Shown piece after piece: positions 50,745 to 61,287 of a DNA stretch of 64,000 bases. The stretch lies in the NCBI GenBank assembly GCA_009928645.1, contig SACH01000005.1, positions 1 to 64,000 on the forward strand, written 5' to 3'. How positions within the stretch are numbered: position 1 is the first letter of the stretch; every line of letters begins with the position of its first letter. A program made the position numbers and the translations under genes. The notes under the pieces are model-generated. The model saw only the letters and a list, made by a program, of their open reading frames with translations, was not told the DNA's origin and did not search any database. The DNA is from Gammaproteobacteria bacterium. GTDB lineage: Bacteria; Pseudomonadota; Gammaproteobacteria; Chromatiales; Chromatiaceae.

Positions 50745-51470
50745 TCAGGCCATCTGAACGACGATGTCATGCAGGATACTGGCGGCGTTCTCTACCCGAT
50801 CCGCCGTATTAGACAGATGGCGATAGACCTCGCGGCGCTTGAGGACCGTCATGATGTGCAGGTGATAGTCATTCAGTATCCCCGGTAGGACAGTGGCGAG
50901 GGGCGCAGCGGCCATCGCCCCGAGGGCATCGAAGGGCGAATTGACATGAAACAATTCCACCAGGGCGGCGCGATAGACCTTTTCCACCGAGCGCTCCGCC
51001 TTACGCGCGGCGATTGCGTCCGTATCCGCCTCCTTGGGACGGGTACCCAGTTTCGCGTAGCCGGCCTTGAGGGCATAGGACCCATCCCGTAACAGGCGGA
51101 CAATCTCCACCATGTGGTGGTCGGGCTGGATCTCCAGGTCCTCCAACTCGCGTACCGTGGTTTTGGCGTAATTCAGGATTTCGTCGATGGCCATGATGGC
51201 CCGGTAGATATCCTCCCGATCCAGCGGGGTGGCAAAGGCGCGGCTCAGAACTTCCATCTGGCGGGTTTTGAGATCGTCACCCTCCTTTTCCATGGCCCGG
51301 ACCTGATCACCCTTCTCCCCCTGACCGGTTTCCATGAACTCGACGAAGACATCCATGGCCCGGCAGACCAGGTCGCAATGCTCGACCATCATGCTGTAAA
51401 AATCCGGCACCACCGGAAAGATGCGCGCCGTCAACTTGGCCATGATGAAATTAGTGTTACCACCACTCAT
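50745..51470 (-). CDS. DUF47/TIGR00153 PhoU-like protein (copy 3)
   Basis: LTARIFPVVPDFYSMMVEHCDLVCRAMDVFVEFM...ATPLDREDIYRAIMAIDEILNY. Confidence 0.9.
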   Translation of the reverse strand: MSGGNTNFIMAKLTARIFPVVPDFYSMMVEHCDLVCRAMDVFVEFMETGQGEKGDQVRAMEKEGDDLKTRQMEVLSRAFATPLDREDIYRAIMAIDEILNYAKTTVRELEDLEIQPDHHMVEIVRLLRDGSYALKAGYAKLGTRPKEADTDAIAARKAERSVEKVYRAALVELFHVNSPFDALGAMAAAPLATVLPGILNDYHLHIMTVLKRREVYRHLSNTADRVENAASILHDIVVQMA

Positions 51471-51524
51471 GGATGCCGTCCTCCAGTAAAAACGATTGTT
51501 GATGCGGATGGTTGCGCCGGTGGG

Positions 51525-52577
51525 CTAGCCTTGTGCCAGTCCAGGGACCAAGAGGCGCAGCAACCAAAAAGCCAGGGTCGCGACGACAAATGTCGCGGGG
51601 ATGGTAATGATCCAGGTTGACACGATCTCCTTGGCCTTGGTCCAGCGGACTGCCTTGGGTTTTTCGGAGGCGCCAATCCCCAGCAAGGATGAACAGACGA
51701 CGTGGGTAGTGGATACCGGGGCACCCACGACCGAGGCGGTCATCACGACCAGGGAGGAGGACAGTTGGCTGTTAAAGGCATGAACGGGCCGGACCTTGTA
51801 GATACCAAACCCAATGGTGCGCACAATCCGCCAGCCTCCGGAAAGGATGCCCAGCGTCATGGCGATGGCGCAGGAGAGGATCACCCAGAAGGGGACCGCG
51901 AAGGTCTCGATGAAGCCACCTGTCAACAGGATCAGGGTGATGATACCCATGCTTTTCTGCGCGTCGTTGGCGCCGTGCGCGAACGCCAGTCCGGCACAGG
52001 TCAGAAACTGGATTTTCTTGAAAAACACGTTGGCCTCCGGCCTCGCCCACCGCAAGACGTACATGATGCCCCTATGGGTCCAGAAGCCCACCCAGAAGCC
52101 CAGGATGGGAGAGAGGATTAAGGCGATCAGCACCTTGGTCACGCCAACCACCTCGCCGTGCTGCGTCAATTGGGCGAAACCCCAGAGCACGTGATCCGCG
52201 CCCACGCTCGCCACCACCGACCCGATCAGCCCTCCGACCAGGGCATGGGAGGTGGAGACGGTGATGCCCACCGAGGCGGCGGCGATATTCCAGAAAATGG
52301 CGGCGAAGAGCCCACACAGCACCACTGAGATGGACAAGACCTCACGCACGCCCTCCAGGTTGACGAAGGTGCCGATGGTGTTCGCCACCGCCGTGCCCCC
52401 CAGGAGGGGACCGAGAAACTCGAAGGTGGCGACGATCGTCACGGCCTGGGTGGGTGACAGGGCCCGCGAGGCGATGGGGGTGGCGATGATGTTGGAGGCA
52501 TCCTGCATCCCGTTGGTGAAGTCGTAAATCAGGACCACCACGACCCCAAGGTAGACAAGAAAGTGGATTAGATCCAT
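51525..52577 (-). CDS. PiT-family inorganic phosphate transporter (copy 3)
   Basis: YDFTNGMQDASNIIATPIASRALSPTQA, AHGANDAQKSMGIITL. Confidence 0.93.
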   Translation of the reverse strand: MDLIHFLVYLGVVVVLIYDFTNGMQDASNIIATPIASRALSPTQAVTIVATFEFLGPLLGGTAVANTIGTFVNLEGVREVLSISVVLCGLFAAIFWNIAAASVGITVSTSHALVGGLIGSVVASVGADHVLWGFAQLTQHGEVVGVTKVLIALILSPILGFWVGFWTHRGIMYVLRWARPEANVFFKKIQFLTCAGLAFAHGANDAQKSMGIITLILLTGGFIETFAVPFWVILSCAIAMTLGILSGGWRIVRTIGFGIYKVRPVHAFNSQLSSSLVVMTASVVGAPVSTTHVVCSSLLGIGASEKPKAVRWTKAKEIVSTWIITIPATFVVATLAFWLLRLLVPGLAQG

Positions 52578-52691
52578 GAAGCCGGATTCTCCTCAATTAG
52601 ATTTATTCATGAAGGCCCCCGGGGGAGATGAGGGGAAAACTGGTGAACTGCCAGACGGAACACTCGCCCCCCGCGGAGGTAGGGGCTAACG

Positions 52692-54185
52692 CTATTCGGG
52701 GGCCACCTGAGAAACCTCGAAGTAGCTAAAGATGTAATCCAGTTGCTGGCCAAGCAGTTTATTAAAGGGCTTGTTGATCTTGGTGTTCTCCAGCTTCCTC
52801 CAGGCCGGGGTCAGGCTGGCCAGGGCATCGTAGAGTTGCCAGCGATGCTCGAAGGCCCGCCCTTGCAGTTGCTCCAGGGCCCGGACCTGCTCCAGCGAAA
52901 GGTAGGCCTTGTCCAGTTTCGGGAATTTGCTGGCATCGATGAGCAGTGAATGAATCTCAGCGGCGGCGATGACCTTATCCTCCTGCTCGGGCGGCAGGTG
53001 GGCCACCTCGCGCAGGCGATTGCGGAAGCGCAAACCACCCACAATTTCCCGATCCCGCAGGGGCGACAGCTCGGCGGCGGGTACCCCCTCCTGCTCCAGG
53101 TGGGCCAGCACCGGCGCGCTCAACTGGTAACGCACTTCGTAGTACACGGTCTGGTTGAAGACGTTCTGCAAGACGAAAAGCATGACGAAGCAGATCAGCG
53201 CGGAGATGATCGGCGTGGTGACCCAGCCCGAGGCGATGCTGCCCAAGGCCTTCCACCGGATGCCTTTACCGCCATGCAGGAGCCCAATACCCACGACCGC
53301 CCCCACCACCGCCTGGGAACTGGATACCGGGATCAGGGGGATAGTCGGCAGACTCTGACTGGCGAGAAAATGCTCCAGGGTGATGGAGGAGAACAGAAAG
53401 AGCACGATTGACTGGGCAATGACCACCACCCAGGCCGCCACCGGGGACAGGGGCATGAGGCCATCGCCGACCATCATCATCACCCCCTTGGAATAGGTGA
53501 AGACCCCCACCCCGATGGCGATGGCCCCCACCAGGAAGAGTTGCTCCACGGAGGTGATGGTGACGCCAGCGACGGTGAAGTCGGTGAAGGGGGAGGAGTT
53601 GACGAAGACCCCCATGACGTTGCCGATATTGTTGGCCCCCAGGGTGTAGGAACCGAAGGCCCCGGCCAGAATCAGCCCGATGCGGGTATAGGAATCCAGG
53701 CGCAGCAGGTGGAGCTTGGCGCGGTTCAGGACCCACACCGTCAGCTTGTACAGCAGGGCGCCGAAGACCCCGGCCAGGATCGGACTGGCGATCCAGGTGG
53801 ACATGATGGTCGACAGGGCGGACAGGTCCGTGACGGAGCCACTGAACCAGTTCCAGCCAATGATGGCCCCCACCACGGCGTGGGTGGTCGAGACCGGTAG
53901 CCGGGCCAAGGTCATCCAGTAGACGGTCAGGGCCGCCGAGAAGGCGGCCATGAAGGCCCCGGGCAGGGCATTGAGGGTGCCCAGTTCGCCCAGGCCATGG
54001 GCCGCGCCGGCCCCGCTGAAGACCGCGCCCAGGATGATAAAAACGCTGCAGATGAGAGCGGCCGTCGTGAAGCGGATCATGCGGCTGCCGACGGCCGTGC
54101 CAAAGACGTTGGCGGCGTCATTCGCCCCGAGTGACCAACCAAGAAACAGGCCACTGGAAAGAAAGATGAGGATGGCAATATCCAT
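52692..54185 (-). CDS. PiT-family phosphate transporter, larger divergent type (copy 4)
   Basis: GWSLGANDAANVFGTAVGSRMIRF; TLGANNIGNVMGVF; soluble C-terminal extension. Confidence 0.9.
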   Translation of the reverse strand: MDIAILIFLSSGLFLGWSLGANDAANVFGTAVGSRMIRFTTAALICSVFIILGAVFSGAGAAHGLGELGTLNALPGAFMAAFSAALTVYWMTLARLPVSTTHAVVGAIIGWNWFSGSVTDLSALSTIMSTWIASPILAGVFGALLYKLTVWVLNRAKLHLLRLDSYTRIGLILAGAFGSYTLGANNIGNVMGVFVNSSPFTDFTVAGVTITSVEQLFLVGAIAIGVGVFTYSKGVMMMVGDGLMPLSPVAAWVVVIAQSIVLFLFSSITLEHFLASQSLPTIPLIPVSSSQAVVGAVVGIGLLHGGKGIRWKALGSIASGWVTTPIISALICFVMLFVLQNVFNQTVYYEVRYQLSAPVLAHLEQEGVPAAELSPLRDREIVGGLRFRNRLREVAHLPPEQEDKVIAAAEIHSLLIDASKFPKLDKAYLSLEQVRALEQLQGRAFEHRWQLYDALASLTPAWRKLENTKINKPFNKLLGQQLDYIFSYFEVSQVAPE

Positions 54186-54253
54186 CGAGGTTCCTCGCGG
54201 TCAGACAAGGGATGCCGCCGCCCTGGGAAGGACCGCGGCGGGAGGGCAGCGTC

Positions 54254-54913
54254 TCAGAGGGAGCGCTTGATGGAATAGATGGCGAGCCAGTCACCCACCT
54301 CTTCCGCCTCGTCGGCGAGGCCGTCGATGCGGTCGACGAAGTAACGCAGATGCATTTTCTGGTCGAGACTCAGGGCGGAGGAAAAGATGGCGCGCTTGAG
54401 GGTGATGGCGACCTGGTCGCACTCATCCTCATGGAAATAGACCTTGGCCAGGTGATCCCGCACCGCGGTGATGTTGCGGAAGAAGGCGCGACTGCCGAGG
54501 ATGGCGGCCTCGATGGCTTTCACTACCGAACTGGCCAGGAGTTTGAAATCCGCCCGATAGGGTTCGTCGATGATCGGCTGCTCAACAGTGATGGCCAGGA
54601 AGATATCCTCCAGCTTGCCGAGGACATAGTTCAGGTCCTCCAGCAGGCTCAGCACGTCGCCCCGGAAATCCGGGATCAGCATCTCGGTGTAGAGTTGCGT
54701 CTCGATGCTGCGCCGCAGCCGATGGCCTTCCCCCTCCGTCACGCGCAGTTGCTCCGCCCGCTCGGCCAGGCGCTCGGGCGTCGATTGGTCTATATAGGCG
54801 GCGATCCCCTGCTCGAAGCGCAACCCACCCTCCGATACCTTATCCAGGAAATCGTCGATCAGGGTCTCCATGGCCTTGGTCTTGCCGAAGAGGGCGAGTT
54901 TGGGTTCTTTCAT
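54254..54913 (-). CDS. DUF47/TIGR00153-like protein (copy 4)
   Basis: MKEPKLALFGKTKAMETLIDDFLDKVSEGGLRFEQGIAAYID...DRIDGLADEAEEVGDWLAIYSIKRSL; immediately upstream of PiT copy 4. Confidence 0.85.
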   Translation of the reverse strand: MKEPKLALFGKTKAMETLIDDFLDKVSEGGLRFEQGIAAYIDQSTPERLAERAEQLRVTEGEGHRLRRSIETQLYTEMLIPDFRGDVLSLLEDLNYVLGKLEDIFLAITVEQPIIDEPYRADFKLLASSVVKAIEAAILGSRAFFRNITAVRDHLAKVYFHEDECDQVAITLKRAIFSSALSLDQKMHLRYFVDRIDGLADEAEEVGDWLAIYSIKRSL

Positions 54914-55764
54914 GACAATCACATTGAAACGCTTGAGAAAAACGAATGGAGACGGCATCCGCCGCGCCCGTCAGCTAGGCAGGAAGCAGGCAGTGAGTTG
55001 GCGGTATAGATTGGCTGGCCGGACGACCAGACCATGACAAGGCCGGGGCGCCAGCGTCCCCTGACTGAGGCGATCTCTCAGGGGTGTACCGGGCCGATAG
55101 TTCGGGTCAGGACGGTGTAGAGCAGCAAGGCACCGGCGACGACCAGGGACAGGTCGTCCGTCCAGAACTCCCCGGCCAGGACCAGTACCAGGGCGGCCAG
55201 GGAACTGGCCTTACGACCCGAAGGGGTCTGATGGAAAATCCGCATGCAAGTCACTCCCGCGAGGTGGATCGAGCCACCTCCCGGAGTGCCGGAACCTGAT
55301 CCATCCCTGGTACAGATTTAGCGAGGGGCTCTACATACTCCCCATCGACAATCCATTTTTCGCGCCAACTCGGAGCGGCGGAATAAAACTCAATCGAATT
55401 AGATGGCTATGATCTTTTCTGTTGCCGGCTGCTCGCCGGAGGGGGTGCAGCAATATGAGCGTCATCCACAGCCGAATTGAGAAGATAATGCCCTAAAATC
55501 ATCGAGATGGAATGCATTGATCGCTTTTGGACAGCCCACTTCGCTGCACCCCTCCCCGGCCAAGCTGCCGGCCCCGCATCGGCTACCCCTATCAGATGCA
55601 CCTGCTCACATGCCCCTCATCAGACGTCCCGACAGATGCCCCTCATCGGATGCACCCTCATCAAATACCCCAAATCGGATGCTCGCGTCAGGAGAAGGCC
55701 GGATCAGGCCCCACGCCCTGCCCCTCCCCGCGCCGGGCCTGATGGAGCATCCCGCTGACCAGCG

Positions 55765-56178
55765 TCAGGTAGCCCGTTCGCGCATGTATTCCCGGCAACC
55801 CATATCGGTCTCCCGAAAGTGATGCTCGATATAGTCCGACAGGAGCCTGGCGATCCGTTTGGTCTTCAGCTCCTTGAGCATCGACTGGTAGATCAGCTCC
55901 GCCAGCAGTTCAATGAACTGGTAATGCTCTGTCTTGTGCTCCGCCAAATTGGGGCAGCCATTCAAGGCCAGGATGCGTTCCTCGGCGGCGAAATGAACCT
56001 CGGCCAGATCGACGATTTCATTCAACAGGTGCCGGAACTCACGGCGGATATGGGCGCCGGCCTTATCGTTGAGCAGGTCCGCCGCCCGCTGGTTGAGGGC
56101 TAGAAGCAGTTTGTGCTGTTCGTCGAGTTCCGCGTTACCCACGCTCATACTCGGGTCCCAGACCGGTAGGGTCTCCAT
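55765..56178 (-). CDS. Bacteriohemerythrin
   Basis: WDPSMSVGNAELDEQHKLLLALN...HFAAEERILALNGCPNLAEHKTEHYQF...DYIEHHFRETD. Confidence 0.92.
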   Translation of the reverse strand: METLPVWDPSMSVGNAELDEQHKLLLALNQRAADLLNDKAGAHIRREFRHLLNEIVDLAEVHFAAEERILALNGCPNLAEHKTEHYQFIELLAELIYQSMLKELKTKRIARLLSDYIEHHFRETDMGCREYMRERAT

Positions 56179-56374
56179 AGGTCTCCCCTCGGAATCGTTA
56201 TAGATGGACGGCTGTTCCCGCTGCGTGACGGATGCAGCCCGGCTGGGATTACCCCCACATGGCGCGGTCGCCAAGGCGAACGGGAACACCACCGGGCGAG
56301 GGGCGGCCCCGTCCGCGAACCGGTCAACGGCATTTGAGCCTTGGCACCGGCGTCGGCACGGGCGTCAGCGTTGG

Positions 56375-57139
56375 CTAACAGGGGATCACAATTTTCTGAT
56401 AGAGCCCACGAAAGAAGGTGGACTTGCGCAGCTTGGCCAGGTGTGGGCCTGGGGGCAGAAATTCCTCGACCTCATGCCGCCACAGGTCAAGGGCAAAGGG
56501 TTCCAGGGCAGCCAAGACCGCCCGCATGGGCAGGCGCAGGAAATGGCCGTCGTCCGGGCGATGATAGTCGATGATTACCAGTTTGCCGCCGGGCCGGGTC
56601 ACGCGCAGGGCCTCGGCCAGGGTGGCGCGCCGGACCTCCTCGGGTTGCTCATGCAACAGGAAAAACAGCAGGGTACGATCAAAGGTGCCGTCAGCAAAGC
56701 GCAAGGCGCTAGCATCCTGCTGATGCGGATGCCAGCGCGCATCAGGACGCAACTTCCGTTGGAGGTTATCCAGTTGGATCGGTGCCACGTCGATAACATC
56801 CAGCCGATCCTGAGTCCCCATCTGGCCCAGCAGTCGTTCGGTGAGATCCCCATAGACGCAGGCCACTTGGAGGAAGCGCCGCTCACCAGGCCCGGCTCCG
56901 CCCGCTGCTTGACCTTCCGCCTCGCCCTCGGTCAGTCCCCCGCTCTCCCCAAGCTCCGCCAGGGCGGCATCACACAGGGTCCGGTAATTGCCCCAGAGGA
57001 TCAGATTGACCAGCCAGTGGCGCTCGAAGACATGAACCGCCTTGGGGTGGAGGTAGGCCCACCAATACACCTTTTCCAGGTAGTCCGGGATGGGGGGGAC
57101 GGCGATCTCGCCACCGAGACCGGTGCTTATATGGGTCAT
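56375..57139 (-). CDS. rquA: Class I SAM-methyltransferase-like protein, candidate rhodoquinone biosynthesis RquA
   Basis: IPDYLEKVYWWAYLHPKAVHVFERHWLVNLILWGNYR...LQVACVYGDLTERL...LLFFLLHEQPEEVRRATLAEALRVTRPGGKLVIIDYHRP. Confidence 0.65.
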   Translation of the reverse strand: MTHISTGLGGEIAVPPIPDYLEKVYWWAYLHPKAVHVFERHWLVNLILWGNYRTLCDAALAELGESGGLTEGEAEGQAAGGAGPGERRFLQVACVYGDLTERLLGQMGTQDRLDVIDVAPIQLDNLQRKLRPDARWHPHQQDASALRFADGTFDRTLLFFLLHEQPEEVRRATLAEALRVTRPGGKLVIIDYHRPDDGHFLRLPMRAVLAALEPFALDLWRHEVEEFLPPGPHLAKLRKSTFFRGLYQKIVIPC

Positions 57140-57429
57140 GCGCTCCTCCTGGGCTCAGGGGCCCTTTGTAGTTATCACGGCCATCAGGGGTGACCGTTGT
57201 TGTAATCATGGCCATCTTGGGGGGCCGATGGCGGGGCCGGGGAATGTTAGTTAGATGGAGCGTAACACGACCGTCATCACGCGGTAACAATTAAATGCTC
57301 CCAATTAAATGATCCCAGCGGCGTCCGCCGCCGGCGTGACCACAATCAGTCGCTGAACCGGATGGTGCCGGGGCGGGTGACATGCTGCCGGGAGGATGCC
57401 GCCCATCGGCACCAGCCTCTGGCACCATT

Positions 57430-57456
57430 GGCGAATGGCGAATGGCGAATGGCGAG
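57430..57456. repeat. 7-bp tandem repeat (ggcgaat, about 3.9 copies)
   Basis: Read directly. Confidence 0.95.
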
Positions 57457-57594
57457 CCCTGGCCCGTTGTTGGCTATGCCGCGGGTTGTTGGCTATGCCA
57501 CGGGGGGAAGGGAGGGCTGAAGAGCGGGGCAGGTAGGCTGAGCTGACGGGATTCGGGGCGACCACCAGCCAGGCGGGCGCTTCAGCGGGTGGTC

Positions 57595-59055
57595 TCAGGC
57601 GGCAAAGTGGCGGTTGTAGAGGGCCATCAGGGGCTCGACGGGATAGCGCAGGGGCAGGAAGCGCTCGGCGGCGAGGGCGACGATGCCGATCCACTCCGGA
57701 TGGGCGCCAAAGACGACGTGATGGGCCTCGATGTTGCCGGCCTCGAGCCAGAGGGTATCGTCATTGGAGAGGGGGGTATGGCCGACCAGGAGGGGGACGT
57801 AAGGGCCGAGGCCCAGGGCCTTGCGCAGGCGCTTGATGTCGCCGCGGCCATATCCGGCGGGGGAGTTGGGTTTGCGCAGACGCACCCGGGTGACCTCCCG
57901 TTCCAGGCGCGGGTTGTCGCGGATGTCGATCAGCAGGGCGCGGGTCACGCTGGAGGTCGGTGGACCGGCGTGGCAGGCGACGAAGCGGGAGGAGGTGGCG
58001 ACGTAGGGCAGGCAATGGTAGAGCCGGGACATGGCCTCGAAATAGGCGGTACCCCGCTGATTGCGCAGGGCGTCCTCCCAGAGGACGCCCTGGGGGACGC
58101 CATTCTTACTGATCTCCTCGGAGAAGCTGTCGTGATTACCCCGCAGGTAGTAAACCTGACCGGGGAAGGCGAGCTGAAGACGAAAGATCAGGTCCATTAG
58201 CAGCAGGGAGGTACCCATATCGGCCTCCTCGCCCTCCTCGTCCGGGTGGGGGGCGTCACCGATGATGATCAGCGCCACCCGTCCCGCCTCCAGGCCATCG
58301 AGGACGGCGTTCTGGGTCAGGACCACCAACAGGTTATCAATCCGGGCATGAAGGTCGCCGACGAAGACCGGGTCCAGTTCCTCCGGCACCTCCACCAGGC
58401 CACCGGGGCGCCCTTGGCGATCCTTGGGCTGATGCGGATCGGCCGCGATCTGGGCAATGACCCCCTCGACCAGGGCCAGGGCCTCTTCGGGACTGGGTTC
58501 GGCGATGGGGGCCCCGAGCACCTGAGCCAGGTATTCCAGCTTGGCCAGGCGCAAGTCGGCGGAGGATTTCCAGCCCGCTTTGGGCGGCAAGGGCGAGAGG
58601 CAGCTCCCTTCCGTGGGGGCCAGGTTCTTCAGGGTCAGGCCGTCGGGCCCCAGCTTGATGCGCAGATGACGCTCCGCCACCGTTGGCGGATAGTCCATGA
58701 GGTCCCGCTGTTGAAGTTCCTCCCGCCCCAGCACCAGGGTATCCCCCGGCACCAGGCGCAGAAAGCCATGGAGCTGGCCAACGGTATATTCCGGGTCCTC
58801 GATCAGATAGGCCCCGCTCGGGACCATGCCCCCCTCCGCCGTCAGCATGGGCTCGGGGTACAGTTGCAGCCGTTTGCCCTGTTCACCACCCAACTGCATC
58901 TGGATGGGGGCCAGGGGGCAGGGGAAGCGCACCTTGGTCTCACCCAGGCTGATCGAGCCCGCGATCTCGATGTCCTCACAGGCCCCGTATTCGTCCACCA
59001 AGTCGCGGAAATGGCTAAAAAAACCCTTCGAGGACTTCTTGGTGGGAAAATTCAT
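57595..59055 (-). CDS. Calcineurin-like metallophosphatase with N-terminal extension
   Basis: FVGDLHARIDN, YYLRGNHDSF, FVACHAGPP, LVGHTPL. Confidence 0.85.
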   Translation of the reverse strand: MNFPTKKSSKGFFSHFRDLVDEYGACEDIEIAGSISLGETKVRFPCPLAPIQMQLGGEQGKRLQLYPEPMLTAEGGMVPSGAYLIEDPEYTVGQLHGFLRLVPGDTLVLGREELQQRDLMDYPPTVAERHLRIKLGPDGLTLKNLAPTEGSCLSPLPPKAGWKSSADLRLAKLEYLAQVLGAPIAEPSPEEALALVEGVIAQIAADPHQPKDRQGRPGGLVEVPEELDPVFVGDLHARIDNLLVVLTQNAVLDGLEAGRVALIIIGDAPHPDEEGEEADMGTSLLLMDLIFRLQLAFPGQVYYLRGNHDSFSEEISKNGVPQGVLWEDALRNQRGTAYFEAMSRLYHCLPYVATSSRFVACHAGPPTSSVTRALLIDIRDNPRLEREVTRVRLRKPNSPAGYGRGDIKRLRKALGLGPYVPLLVGHTPLSNDDTLWLEAGNIEAHHVVFGAHPEWIGIVALAAERFLPLRYPVEPLMALYNRHFAA

Positions 59056-59057
59056 GT

Positions 59058-59741
59058 TCAGCCTCCAGTCGCTGCCAGTTCGATACGCCAGGGCGGTTCG
59101 TCGACGTTCTCGCGCACGTAAACCCCCATGCCGGAAACCTGAAAATGAGCCGCGACCTCGGCGAATACCTCCATTTGGCGGCGAATATGCGCCAGGTCAA
59201 GAAACGCATCCACCGGATGGGTACCCTCCCGGGCCCGGGCCAGACGGCGCTCCAGGACCAGTTCCGCCGGCGGCAGCAGAAACTCGAAGACGAAGCGCTT
59301 GGTCCAGTCAGTGTCCCAGAAGTGGCGCTTGGGGGGCGGCAGACGGATACGGCCCGGCTCCAGGCGCAAGTCATGGCAGCGCGACAACCACTCCGGCTCG
59401 AAGAGGGCCAGGCCCTCCTTCTCACCGACGAAGGGCAGGCCGAGCTGCACCTCACGGGGGCGCAGGGCCATGGCCTGGGACTTCCACCAGCCGGCGAAGC
59501 TGATATCGATGTAACCCTCCTCCGGCCAGCCCTTGATGCGCTTGATCAGGGTGGTCTTACCCGAGCCCGGGGGCCCGGTCACCACCAGTTGACCGAACCT
59601 GAGCTCCGGCGGAAAAAGCACCCCCTTGATCTCCTGGCAGTTCTCGATGGGCACCAGGGTCAGGCCGGCAGCGGTCTGTTTCATAACCCAGCAGGCCTCG
59701 TGGGGCTGGGACGCGAATCTCGGCGCAAAATAATCCCCCAT
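59058..59741 (-). CDS. P-loop ATP/GTP-binding protein coupled to the metallophosphatase
   Basis: Walker A VTGPPGSGKTTLIKRI; 3 bp upstream of the phosphatase gene. Confidence 0.75.
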   Translation of the reverse strand: MGDYFAPRFASQPHEACWVMKQTAAGLTLVPIENCQEIKGVLFPPELRFGQLVVTGPPGSGKTTLIKRIKGWPEEGYIDISFAGWWKSQAMALRPREVQLGLPFVGEKEGLALFEPEWLSRCHDLRLEPGRIRLPPPKRHFWDTDWTKRFVFEFLLPPAELVLERRLARAREGTHPVDAFLDLAHIRRQMEVFAEVAAHFQVSGMGVYVRENVDEPPWRIELAATGG

Positions 59742-59898
59742 CGACCCGGTAAAGGTCGCTTACTACTGAATCCATGAACGGGAAGGTACAGGCAGCAGGG
59801 CGACCGCGGCCACCCTCCTGCCTGCACCTCACCCCGAAGGGCGAGGCACGGAACCTGGCGCCCTCCCCGCTGGCGCGGGGTGGGCGCCTACCAGCGCG

Positions 59899-61182
59899 CT
59901 AGGCGCCGAAGATCATCAGCAGGATGTAGTAGCAGATGGCGGCCAGGATGGCGCCCACCGGCAGGGTGATGAACCAGGACACCACGATGTTGCCCAGCAC
60001 CCGCAGGTCCAGGGCGCCGATGCCGCGCGCCAGGCCCACGCCCATGACCGCGCCCACGGCGATGTGGGTGGTGGACACGGGCATGCCCAGGCCGGAGGCC
60101 ACGACCACGGTGGCGGCCGCCGCCAGGGTGGCGCAGTAACCGCGGCTGGGGGTCAGCTCGGTGATCTTGGTGCCGATGGTCTGCATGACCTTGTAGCCAT
60201 AGGTGGCCAGACCGACGACGATGGCGAGGCCACCCGCGAGCAGCACCCACCAGGGCACCGGGGCCTTGGAGGCGAGCTCGCCGGAGTGGACCAGTTCCAG
60301 TACCGCCGCTATAGGGCCGATGCCATTGGCGACGTCATTGGAGCCGTGGGCGAAGGACATGGCCGCGGCGGTGAAGACCATCATGGGGATGAAGACCTTT
60401 TCCACGCTCGCGTAATGGAAGGACTTATCCGCCGTGTTGTCGACCTTGACCTTGTTGACCAGGATCTTGCCGATGATGGCGCAGATGATGCCGACGATGA
60501 TGGAGCCGATCTGGGTCTCCATGACGCTGAAGTCGAGCTTGAAGTTCTTCAGGCCCTTGGAGATGGTCACCACGGCGACGACGTAGCCCACCAGGAAGAC
60601 GTAGAAGGGGGCCCACTTCTTGGCGTTGCCGAAGGGATCGTCAGTCTCGAACACCAGCTTGCGGACGCTGAGCATCAGGATCAGGGCGATGATGCCGCCG
60701 GTAATGGGCGAAATGAACCAGCTCGCGACGATCTCGGCCAGACCACCCCACTTGACGGCGTGCATGCCGATGCCAGCGAGGCCGAAACCGACCAGGGCGC
60801 CAACGATGGTGTGGGTGGTGGAGACCGGCCAGCCGCGCCCGGAGGCGACCATGAGCCAGATGCCCGAGGCGAGCAGGGCGGCCAGCATGCCGTAGATGAG
60901 CAGTTGTGGCGTGGAGGCCAGAACCGAGGGGTCGATGATGCCGGACTTGATGGTACCGGCAACGGTGCCGCCCGCCAGGAAGGCGCCGGCGAACTCGAAG
61001 ATACCGGCGATGATGATCGCCTGCTTGACGGTGATAGCGCCGGAGCCCACGGAGGTACCCATGGCGTTGGAGACGTCGTTGGCACCGATGCCCCAGGTCA
61101 TGTACAAACCGAAGACAAAGGCGAGGATAATGAACCACATGCCGTATTCGGCAATGATCGGATTACCAGCAAAGATTTCCAT
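59899..61182 (-). CDS. PiT-family phosphate transporter, third subtype (copy 5)
   Basis: TWGIGANDVSNAMGTSVGSGAITVKQA, AHGSNDVANGIGPIAAV. Confidence 0.94.
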   Translation of the reverse strand: MEIFAGNPIIAEYGMWFIILAFVFGLYMTWGIGANDVSNAMGTSVGSGAITVKQAIIIAGIFEFAGAFLAGGTVAGTIKSGIIDPSVLASTPQLLIYGMLAALLASGIWLMVASGRGWPVSTTHTIVGALVGFGLAGIGMHAVKWGGLAEIVASWFISPITGGIIALILMLSVRKLVFETDDPFGNAKKWAPFYVFLVGYVVAVVTISKGLKNFKLDFSVMETQIGSIIVGIICAIIGKILVNKVKVDNTADKSFHYASVEKVFIPMMVFTAAAMSFAHGSNDVANGIGPIAAVLELVHSGELASKAPVPWWVLLAGGLAIVVGLATYGYKVMQTIGTKITELTPSRGYCATLAAAATVVVASGLGMPVSTTHIAVGAVMGVGLARGIGALDLRVLGNIVVSWFITLPVGAILAAICYYILLMIFGA

Positions 61183-61287
61183 GAATCCCCCAGAAAACTT
61201 GAGATCAATAGGAGTCGGTCATCCCATGGGCACGCGCCGGCCAGGGGCCAGGGAGCGGGACATGGACCAATCCGGACGCGGCCGGGC

